Positions 6,725 to 13,164 of a DNA stretch of 57,458 nt are shown piece by piece; position 1 is the first letter of the stretch; every line of letters begins with the position of its first letter. The position numbers and the translations under genes were made by a program. The stretch covers positions 1-57,458 of IMG/VR virus record IMGVR_UViG_3300047311_000444, one strand, 5' to 3'. The notes below the pieces were generated by a model. That model saw nothing but the letters and a program-made list of their open reading frames with translations, searched no databases and was not told the DNA's origin. This DNA comes from a virus.

Positions 6725-7197
6725 GGAAGCTTTTCGATTTCGTCGGCGTAATCGTTCCACTTCACACCAATCGTTGCGGCGAGCAAGCGTTCAACCCCCG
6801 TGGCGAAGCAATGCTGCCCATGGTATGGAGCGTGCGGGTCGTCTCCCGGCTCGTCCTCATTGCCCACGGCGCGATCCTTCTCAAACTCCATGTCGAATTT
6901 GTCCACAGTCACCTGATCAATACCATCGGACTTGCATAGCATGCACTCAACGAGTTCGTGGACCGCAATCAGCGCTTCCATTTTCCAGGACGGAAGCTTG
7001 CTGACGCGGATATTAAGCGTGACGTTGATCAACGGCAGGTGCTCGCGCCTGCACCCGGCGCACGTGACTGCTTCAACCCGTGGAGTGATGATGCTTTGAG
7101 AGCACTCCTTGCAAAAATAAGTGTAGTCGTAAAACCAGTCACCCACGGTTGCATACCTCTGGTCCTTGTGCTCGATCGTTTCGATGACGATTCTCAT
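6721..7197 (-). CDS. Conserved phage zincin-like protein with inserted zinc ribbon
   Basis: A 158-residue protein of a type widespread in uncultured phages. The core carries AVHELVECML, an HExxE pattern that resembles zincin metalloprotease active sites, and a conserved block EPGDDPHAPYHGQHCFATG. Between the first strand (GDWFYDYTYFCKEC) and the core sits an extra four-cysteine ribbon (CKEC...CAGC) that I do not recall from the usual shorter versions. Activity is not shown. The HExxE could be structural. It is coupled to MazG upstream. Confidence 0.75.
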   Translation of the reverse strand: MRIVIETIEHKDQRYATVGDWFYDYTYFCKECSQSIITPRVEAVTCAGCRREHLPLINVTLNIRVSKLPSWKMEALIAVHELVECMLCKSDGIDQVTVDKFDMEFEKDRAVGNEDEPGDDPHAPYHGQHCFATGVERLLAATIGVKWNDYADEIEKLP

Positions 7198-7580
7198 GAT
7201 CGCTTGTTCCCGTGTTTGTGCGGGCGGGTTTGGTTGAAAGCGTGTTTGGTGAGGATCGCATGCACAATGTCGATCTTCAACCGCTTCGACGTATCAAAGG
7301 CCCGGATGACGATGTCGGCAAGCTCCTCCTCCGCGCAGGTGAGAGCGTCAAGGCCAACTTCCCGCATCTTCCCCGCCTTGTCGCAGGGTTCATCGAAGGT
7401 CCCATTTCTCCACGCTTCATGAAACTCGCTGATTTCATCGTGCATGTTGTTCGACGTTTGCTCGATGAACGTATGCTTGGTCTGGCCCTTCGGGTGAAAT
7501 CCCTTGTTGACGGCGTTCCGGTGGATTGAAGCAACCAAGTCCTTCAGAAAACAGTGAGTCGTTAATTCGATTTCGGGCAT
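7194..7580 (-). CDS. MazG-like nucleotide pyrophosphohydrolase
   Basis: A 128-residue helical protein with paired acidic motifs EISEFHEAW and EEELADIVIRAFD, the metal-binding pattern of the all-alpha NTP pyrophosphatase (MazG) superfamily. Phage MazG proteins hydrolyse nucleotides or lower ppGpp and help redirect host metabolism. It sits second in the operon, directly after the promoter-proximal gene, fitting early expression. Substrate unknown. Confidence 0.8.
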   Translation of the reverse strand: MPEIELTTHCFLKDLVASIHRNAVNKGFHPKGQTKHTFIEQTSNNMHDEISEFHEAWRNGTFDEPCDKAGKMREVGLDALTCAEEELADIVIRAFDTSKRLKIDIVHAILTKHAFNQTRPHKHGNKRS

Positions 7581-7780
7581 GGTTCAACAGCGAGTTGATT
7601 GTGATTGAAAATATGCAGTATGCCGCGATCGTCCTCCACGACGTACCGGCAGGCGCCAGATTTCTTCGTGAACGCACTCATGATCTCGCCCGAAAAGGTG
7701 TAATCGCCCCCGATCTTTCGAACGTGCAGGCCGACCCGAAATAGAAAATCAGTCTTGGGAGTTGTTTGATCGTCGCTCAA
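7562..7780 (-). CDS. Hypothetical protein, first gene of the left operon
   Basis: A 72-residue protein with a beta-rich SH3/KOW-like pattern (VRKIGGDYTFSGEI, RYVVEDDRGILHIF). The start appears to be TTG at 7780, and no ATG is available upstream. The predicted -10 at 7790-7795 would leave almost no leader, so a later start or another promoter is possible. Function unknown. Confidence 0.65.
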   Translation of the reverse strand: MSDDQTTPKTDFLFRVGLHVRKIGGDYTFSGEIMSAFTKKSGACRYVVEDDRGILHIFNHNQLAVEPCPKSN

Positions 7781-7789
7781 TCGTCGTGG

Positions 7790-7817
7790 ATAATGAACGA
7801 GCGGCTTGACTTGTCAA
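7790..7817 (-). promoter_or_regulatory. Sigma70-type promoter for the left minus-strand operon
   Basis: On the minus strand TTGACA (7817-7812) is followed by 16 bases and CATTAT (7795-7790). The spacer contains the GCGGCTTG element (plus-strand orientation) found in two other minus-strand promoters of this genome. Confidence 0.5.
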
Positions 7818-7853
7818 CAACAATTTTAGTGAACAACTGGGAACAAGTTTCCA

Positions 7854-7882
7854 TTGACCCCATAGACAACGCATGAGATAAC
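7854..7882 (+). promoter_or_regulatory. Candidate promoter of the replication operon
   Basis: TTGACC (7854-7859), a 17-base spacer and GATAAC (7877-7882) point rightward, about 35 bases from the divergent leftward promoter. The predicted transcript would start near 7889 and have a leader of about 120 bases. Confidence 0.4.
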
Positions 7883-7916
7883 CGGCATGCGACGTTCACA
7901 AATGACGCCACACTTT

Positions 7917-7997
7917 TTCAACTACACCCTCGGAAACTCGGGTTTTACCGTTCGTCAGAGCGGGATTGTCCCTCGTCGCGCCGGGGGTGTAGTTGAA
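7917..7997 (+). promoter_or_regulatory. Leader inverted repeat overlapping the initiator ribosome-binding site
   Basis: Perfect 13-base arms TTCAACTACACCC (7917-7929) and GGGTGTAGTTGAA (7985-7997) enclose 55 bases. The right arm runs straight into the Shine-Dalgarno AAGGAG (7996-8001) of the initiator gene. If transcribed, the stem could limit access to that site. It may alternatively be a protein operator. Nothing else is seen in the 228 bases between the divergent genes. Confidence 0.55.
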
Positions 7998-8008
7998 GGA
8001 GCCTGGTG

Positions 8009-8779
8009 ATGTTCGCCAAAGTTTTTGAGCAGATTCTTGATTCGTCGATAGCTTCCGACTGGCAAATCCGGCACGTATTCGAAGACTTCCTGAAGCTCGC
8101 CAGAAAGGTGGGCTCGGACTGGATCGTCGATATGACGCCGGACAGCATCTCTCGGCGAACCGGGGTCCCGCTGGACATTGTTGAGCGGGCGATCGCAAAC
8201 CTCGAAAGCCCAGACACGCAGAGCCGGACTCCAGATCACGACGGACGCAGGCTTATTCGCCTGGATGAACATCGGTCCTGGGGCTGGATTATCGTCAACT
8301 ACCAAAAATACAGGGAGATCGCTTCCAAGGAGATGGTTCGCATGTCGGAGGCTGAGCGGAAGAAGGAATACCGCAGCCGATCGACTCCCCTCTCCCCCTT
8401 TCCCCCTGTACCCCCTAACCCTTGTACCCCTGTACAGAGTACAGATACAGAAGCAGAGCGGTCCCGTGTTGGTCCCGGACATGTCCCGGACAGACCCTCA
8501 CTGAACAACATGGTTGAATACGGGAAGACCATAGGTCTATCTGTAACAGAATCAACGAAGTGCTTCGATTATTACCAGTCAAACGGCTGGAAGGTAGGAA
8601 GAAACCCGATGAAGGACTGGAAAGCCTCAATTCGTAACTGGTCCCGCAACGTCAATGCAACCACTCAAAAACATAATCCCCCGCGTTATGACAGAAATGC
8701 CACGACCGTCAACGACCCCGACAAGTGGGCAGCAGCCCGAGCCGCCAAAGAGGGAAGAGAAAACCTTCCAGGACTTTAA
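8009..8779 (+). CDS. DnaD-like phage replication initiator
   Basis: A 256-residue protein. Its N-terminal winged-helix-like half covers residues 1-110 (IRHVFEDFLKLARK, SISRRTGVPLDIVERAI). A Pro/Ser-rich linker follows (about 125-165), then a C-terminal segment FDYYQSNGWKVGRNPMKDW that is the DnaD/phage replisome-organiser hallmark. Such proteins bind the origin and recruit the helicase loader. ATG at 8009 is preferred over GTG 8006 because AAGGAG lies seven bases upstream. The linker is encoded by repeat-rich DNA (8384-8492), like the lambda O gene. The downstream loader and helicase complete the set. Confidence 0.85.
   Translation: MFAKVFEQILDSSIASDWQIRHVFEDFLKLARKVGSDWIVDMTPDSISRRTGVPLDIVERAIANLESPDTQSRTPDHDGRRLIRLDEHRSWGWIIVNYQKYREIASKEMVRMSEAERKKEYRSRSTPLSPFPPVPPNPCTPVQSTDTEAERSRVGPGHVPDRPSLNNMVEYGKTIGLSVTESTKCFDYYQSNGWKVGRNPMKDWKASIRNWSRNVNATTQKHNPPRYDRNATTVNDPDKWAAARAAKEGRENLPGL
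8384..8492 (+). other. Candidate replication origin inside the initiator gene
   Basis: The linker-coding DNA holds a long pyrimidine tract (about 8384-8408), two TGTACCCC units, a perfect inverted repeat CTGTAC-AGA-GTACAG (8430-8444), and two abutting copies of the near-palindrome TGTCCCGGACA (8472-8492). This clustering inside an initiator gene parallels lambdoid origins. The protein segment it encodes is low complexity (PLSPFPPVPPNPCTPV). No functional evidence exists in the sequence itself. Confidence 0.4.
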
Positions 8780-9299
8780 AACCTTCAAGGACCCTACCCT
8801 CCTTCAGATGCTCGGAGCAGCGAAGGCTTTCGTAGATCAGGCCACGGTAGGGGCAATCAGCGCCACTGAACCGTACTGGCTTTCATTCTGTGGCACTGTG
8901 GGAACTGGGAAAACCCTCCTCGCGGACATCACCCTCAGCCAATTGAGGCGAGTGAAAGCGCTTGTTGATCATCCAACATTGAAGTGCGGTATCATTCGAA
9001 AGCACTGGCCCAAGGTGATGACGAGAATTTACAGCGGCGAGTTCTGGCATATCGACGACATGGCTGACGCAAACCTGCTCATGCTTGATGAAATTGCGTG
9101 CGCGAGGGACCCAAACGGAACAGAGCGAGAATGGCTCTGGCGAGTGCTTAGCGCGAGAGCTTTCAAGTGGACGATCATCACTTCCAACTATTCATTGGAA
9201 AAAATCAGCACTCTGATTGACACCAGAATAGCGTCCCGAATGGTGCGCGACGGGTCCGTAGTTATAGCCGCCAACACAGAAGATTTCGCCAACAGGTGA
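8655..9299 (+). CDS. dnaC: DnaC-like helicase loader ATPase
   Basis: A protein of up to 214 residues with Walker A GTVGTGKT (80-87) and Walker B LLMLDE (141-146), followed by TIITSNYS, the sensor region typical of DnaC/DnaA-type AAA+ loaders. These proteins load the replicative helicase on DNA opened by the initiator. The start is uncertain: 8655, 8688 and 8697 are all ATGs overlapping the initiator gene, and none has a clear ribosome-binding site. The Pro-rich N-terminus may contact helicase. Confidence 0.85.
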   Translation: MQPLKNIIPRVMTEMPRPSTTPTSGQQPEPPKREEKTFQDFKTFKDPTLLQMLGAAKAFVDQATVGAISATEPYWLSFCGTVGTGKTLLADITLSQLRRVKALVDHPTLKCGIIRKHWPKVMTRIYSGEFWHIDDMADANLLMLDEIACARDPNGTEREWLWRVLSARAFKWTIITSNYSLEKISTLIDTRIASRMVRDGSVVIAANTEDFANR

Positions 9300-9302
9300 T
9301 CT

Positions 9303-9485
9303 ATGAAAAAAATCATTTGGAAATTCAAATACATGCTCGCCATCCGAAAACTCTTGGGACTTTCGATCCGGGCGAGTTGGGGAATGTCCGGAAGTGCGGT
9401 TGAGAATTACGGAGACGACATCAATATATGGACTCCACAACAAGCCGCCGAAGAAGAGCGAGACGAATGGCTTGCCTGCTCCTGA
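9303..9485 (+). CDS. Hypothetical small protein
   Basis: A 60-residue protein with AGGTGA correctly spaced before ATG 9303. A basic, mildly hydrophobic N-terminus (KKIIWKFKYMLAIRKLLGL) is followed by an acidic C-terminus (AAEEERDEWLAC). It lies between the loader and helicase genes and is probably part of that operon. Role unknown. Confidence 0.75.
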   Translation: MKKIIWKFKYMLAIRKLLGLSIRASWGMSGSAVENYGDDINIWTPQQAAEEERDEWLACS

Positions 9486-9496
9486 ACAGGTGAAAT

Positions 9497-9814
9497 ATGC
9501 ACCACCCACCAAAACGCTACACCGACGAAGCTCAGATCATCAAGGACATCGACCGAGCCAAAAAGCGCGTGGTTCGATTAACGAAGCGCGCTGAAAAAGA
9601 GGACGCTGAGGCCGACGAAATGGCGAAGTTGGATGATCCCAGCAACTCCGAAAAAATAACGACTCTCAGGGAGTTCGCCAGAGACGATCGCGACAAGGCT
9701 GAGCGAATCACGAAGACCCGATTGGTGCGTCTCCAGAACACTCTCGCTGCGTTCCGCACTGAGCTTCTGCCTGGAGTGGCCGCTGACAACTCGGTCGTGC
9801 TTCAGCGCAAGTGA
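9497..9814 (+). CDS. Hypothetical coiled-coil protein
   Basis: A 105-residue, highly charged helical protein (Lys/Glu/Asp/Arg) likely to form a coiled coil across residues 12-90. AGGTGA precedes the ATG. Its stop overlaps the GTG of dnaB. Expression with the helicase suggests a replication role, but none is recognisable. Confidence 0.8.
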   Translation: MHHPPKRYTDEAQIIKDIDRAKKRVVRLTKRAEKEDAEADEMAKLDDPSNSEKITTLREFARDDRDKAERITKTRLVRLQNTLAAFRTELLPGVAADNSVVLQRK

Positions 9815-11280
9815 GCGACGAGGCTGAAAATTGGGACAGCGCTCAGCCTGCGGACCTCAAGCGCACACGCCGCGTCCGGAACGGCTCCGGGGCTGCTCCC
9901 GTTGATCGTCTCCCGCCGCATTCAATAGAGTGCGAAACGGCGGCGCTGGGTTGCATCCTTCTCTCGCCAAAGGAGTGCATGGCGGAATCAATCGAAGCCC
10001 TCCGCGACAACGGGCAGGAGTTCTACGATCTTCGTCACCTCACGATCTGGGACGCGCTGGTCGAGATGTATGATCGCGGCATAGTCATTGACGTGATCAG
10101 TCTCCAGCAGCAACTCAAAGACAAGGACATGCTTGAGCAGGTGGGGGGGATCGCCTACCTCTCAGCGCTTCCAGATTCAACTCCGTCCGCCTCCAACCTG
10201 AATTACTACCTCGGTGTAATCGTGGAGAAATTCATCCTCCGAAAAGCCCTTCGGGTTTCCGCTGAGGTTGGCGAGCGCGTCTACACCTACCAGGGTGAAG
10301 TTGACGAATTGATGGACACGATCGAAGCGGACATGCTCAGCATCCGTGGAAGGCGTCAGGAAAATGAGGTTAAGACGATCAAGACGCTTATTCGTGAGAA
10401 CATTTCCACAATCGAGGATTATGTCCAGCGTCAGGGCGTCGTCACTGGAATCCCCACAGGATTTACCGACCTCGACAAGATGACTTCAGGGCTTCAAGCC
10501 TCCGAAATGATTGTGATCGCTGGAAGGCCCTCAATGGGTAAAACCTCGCTGGCGATGAACATCGCGGAATTTGTGTCGCTCGAAGCGAAACTGCCAGTCG
10601 GAGTGTTCTCTTTGGAAATGTCGGCGCCGTCGCTCACGCTGCGTATGCTCTGCTCTCGGGCGCGCGTGAACCTGCGGAGCATCCGGGAGGGATTCCTCGC
10701 GGAGAGAGACGTTCCGCGACTCCGGACAGCCGCCGACCGTTTGATGAACGCCCCGATTTACATAGACGACTCAGGAGCGCTCACGATTATGCAACTGCGT
10801 GCCAAAGCGCGCCGCATGGCCATGCAATACGACATCAAGCTCGCCGTGATCGACTATCTTCAACTCCTGAAATCGACCAACCGCAAGGTGAAGAGTCGAC
10901 AGGAGGAAATCAGCGACATTTCCAGCGGGATCAAAGCGCTGGCAAAGGAACTGGGAATCCCGATCATCGTCATGAGCCAACTCAACCGGGAAATGGAGCG
11001 CGAAAAGAATCGCAAGCCCAGGTTGGCGGACCTCCGGGAGTCCGGCGCGATCGAGCAGGACGCGGATTTTGTGGGAATGCTGTACCGACCGAAATCTGAC
11101 GACGAGGATTCAGAGGAAGACTACAACGACGCCGTCGCGATGAATCTACTCATTGCCAAACAGCGCAACGGTCCAACCGGCGACGTGAATCTGACTTTCC
11201 TGAAATCATTCACGCGCTTTGAAAGTGCGGCGAGGGTGTCCGACGAGGACGTTCCGCAGCAGACTCAATTTCCAACATGA
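9811..11280 (+). CDS. dnaB: Replicative DNA helicase DnaB
   Basis: A 489-residue DnaB-family hexameric helicase of normal length. The N-terminal domain begins at about residue 34 (RLPPHSIECETAALGCIL). The RecA-type motor has Walker A GRPSMGKT (238-245), a Walker B strand LAVIDYLQLL, and the C-terminal motif LADLRESGAIEQDAD. It unwinds DNA at the fork after loading by the DnaC-like protein. GTG at 9811 overlaps the upstream TGA (GTGA). No primase or polymerase gene accompanies it, so the host's are probably used. Confidence 0.97.
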   Translation: MSDEAENWDSAQPADLKRTRRVRNGSGAAPVDRLPPHSIECETAALGCILLSPKECMAESIEALRDNGQEFYDLRHLTIWDALVEMYDRGIVIDVISLQQQLKDKDMLEQVGGIAYLSALPDSTPSASNLNYYLGVIVEKFILRKALRVSAEVGERVYTYQGEVDELMDTIEADMLSIRGRRQENEVKTIKTLIRENISTIEDYVQRQGVVTGIPTGFTDLDKMTSGLQASEMIVIAGRPSMGKTSLAMNIAEFVSLEAKLPVGVFSLEMSAPSLTLRMLCSRARVNLRSIREGFLAERDVPRLRTAADRLMNAPIYIDDSGALTIMQLRAKARRMAMQYDIKLAVIDYLQLLKSTNRKVKSRQEEISDISSGIKALAKELGIPIIVMSQLNREMEREKNRKPRLADLRESGAIEQDADFVGMLYRPKSDDEDSEEDYNDAVAMNLLIAKQRNGPTGDVNLTFLKSFTRFESAARVSDEDVPQQTQFPT

Positions 11281-11906
11281 GGGTCCTCATAGCCTGCGAG
11301 TTCTCGGGGGTCGTCAGGCGTGCGTTCAGGGAACGGGGACACGATGCCTGGTCGTGCGATATACTGCCAGCGGAAGACGGAGGTGAACATCTTCAATGCG
11401 ATGCGCTGGAGGTCCTCGGTTGGGATTGGGACCTTATGGTTCATCACGCTCCCTGCACCTTCATTCTGAACAGTGGTTGCAAATGGCTTTACAAAAACGG
11501 CAAGAGGTGGTTGTCGGACGGCACCGAAAACCAGCGCGACCCGGATCGCTGGCGGAAAATGGAAGAGGGCGCAAACTTTTTCAAAACTCTTCAGTCGGCG
11601 CCGATCGACAAAATCGCCGGGGAAAATCCGATCATGGTTGGCTACGCTGTTGAGATCGTAGGGCAGGATTGGACCCAGCGCATTCAACCCTACGAGTTCG
11701 GACATCCCGAGTCCAAGGCAACGTGCCTCTGGTTAAAAAATCTCCAGCCACTCAAACCGACCAAGAACGTGTTTTCTGAAATGGAAAAACTCCCACGAAA
11801 GGAAAGAGAGCGGGTGCATTTTGCGTCTCCGGGTCCAAATCGCGGGCAAGAAAGGAGTCGGACGTTTCCGGGAATTGCTCAGGCAATGGCAGAGCAGTGG
11901 GGCTAA
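11277..11906 (+). CDS. Cytosine-methylase-like phage protein
   Basis: A 209-residue protein coupled to dnaB by ATGA. Its start MRVLIACEFSGVVRRAF resembles motif I of C5-cytosine methyltransferases, and HHAPCTF (Pro59-Cys60) resembles the catalytic Pro-Cys loop. This compact family is common in phages. Whether it methylates DNA is uncertain because it lacks an obvious target-recognition domain. If active it would modify phage DNA against host restriction. It converges with the minus-strand gene ending at 11903. Confidence 0.7.
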   Translation: MRVLIACEFSGVVRRAFRERGHDAWSCDILPAEDGGEHLQCDALEVLGWDWDLMVHHAPCTFILNSGCKWLYKNGKRWLSDGTENQRDPDRWRKMEEGANFFKTLQSAPIDKIAGENPIMVGYAVEIVGQDWTQRIQPYEFGHPESKATCLWLKNLQPLKPTKNVFSEMEKLPRKERERVHFASPGPNRGQERSRTFPGIAQAMAEQWG

Positions 11907-13159
11907 GCCTCAGCGGGCTCCTCTTGCATTTCCTCAACGCATTTGTCGAGGGAATCGGCCTCGGATTCCAAATCGAACCCGCGAACCTGTTCGGCGATCT
12001 CCTTGCACTTGTCAACGGCTTCTTCCGGAGTGTCGCCCAGGGCAACAACCGAACCGATCTGTTTCATCTTCGCGATCTGCGGTATGAAAAAATCCACAAT
12101 TCCGCCGTCGCCCTTCGTGTCGATACGGCAATGGTTGTAAATCTTCAAGTACTCCCGAATATCCTCGGGGAAGCGAATCGGTTGCCAGCGATCAAGAGCC
12201 CATTCTGAGCAGAGCAAAATCTGCGCTCCGAATTTCGCTTTCCACTTCGGTTCAACAAGAGTTCCCTCGGCTCCGTAGAAAAGAACCTCGTCGAGATTCT
12301 CCATCGCCTCCCACATGACTTCACCGGCAGGCGAAGCGTGGCGGCAGGTGAGATCAATCGGGATGTCGTTACGGAGTTCGCTGGAGAATGCGTTGCAGTA
12401 ACCAAGCTCCTTCATCACGGGAGCAACTGCCTTGTTCACTGCGATCAATTCCGGTGGCAGATCATCGTAGTTCGAAACCTTCCCAAAGTAGGACTTGTCC
12501 TTTTGCTCGATCCCCCAGAAGGATGACTTTGGAAACTGTCCGAACACCGAAAAACCGTCGTAGCCGATCTCCTTCGCGTCCGGAATGCTGGCCTCGATGA
12601 TGAACGGCGTGAGGTATTGTAGTCCGCCATATTTCAAATCGAATTCATCAATCGCACCCTTCGCGTCGACGTAGTCTCTTGCGAACCACGTCTCTCCCAG
12701 GCCGCGAAATCCGGAGACCTTCACAAACCAGCCCTTGTCGCTGGGATTGTCCTGGAAGAATTTCCTCAGTGCGGCTGTGCCGGTTACAAGGTGAGACTCT
12801 CCAATGGGGATCGCAGCGGCCTCCAGCCGCTCCTTGGTCGCCCAGCGCGCCAGTTCAAGCTCGGCGCCTAAACCTGATCCCCAAACACGGTATCCGTGAT
12901 CGCGGAGATACTTCTGGAGCCAACCGTCGTGACAATCCGGGAAGCAAATCAAACTGAACTCGTCCACAACCTTGTCGAAGTATTTGATGCGCTCCACCCC
13001 TTTGAGTCCATGTCCAATCAGCAACTCCCGACCGTCAGAAAAGGAGGTCTCCCACGGAGAGAAGTAGCCGACGCGACCAAAAAACTTCGTGCAGAGTTCC
13101 GCGAGGCTCACAAAGAGCCCGTAGTCGTAAAACAAAATGCTATCGTTTTGCAGACTCAC
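11903..13159 (-). CDS. ATP-grasp-like protein beside the portal
   Basis: A 418-residue protein of a family found next to phage portal genes. After an N-terminal domain (FGRVGYFSPWE) it has GYRVWGSGLGAELELARWAT and a central WFVKVSGFRG...EIGYDGFSVFG region resembling the ATP-grasp fold of PurD-type ligases. A Glu-rich helical tail follows. ATP-grasp enzymes join an acid to an amine or thiol, so a covalent modification of a virion component is conceivable. The GTG start has no ribosome-binding site and lies six bases after the portal stop. Function is inference. Confidence 0.75.
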   Translation of the reverse strand: MSLQNDSILFYDYGLFVSLAELCTKFFGRVGYFSPWETSFSDGRELLIGHGLKGVERIKYFDKVVDEFSLICFPDCHDGWLQKYLRDHGYRVWGSGLGAELELARWATKERLEAAAIPIGESHLVTGTAALRKFFQDNPSDKGWFVKVSGFRGLGETWFARDYVDAKGAIDEFDLKYGGLQYLTPFIIEASIPDAKEIGYDGFSVFGQFPKSSFWGIEQKDKSYFGKVSNYDDLPPELIAVNKAVAPVMKELGYCNAFSSELRNDIPIDLTCRHASPAGEVMWEAMENLDEVLFYGAEGTLVEPKWKAKFGAQILLCSEWALDRWQPIRFPEDIREYLKIYNHCRIDTKGDGGIVDFFIPQIAKMKQIGSVVALGDTPEEAVDKCKEIAEQVRGFDLESEADSLDKCVEEMQEEPAEA

Positions 13160-13164
13160 AGCGA

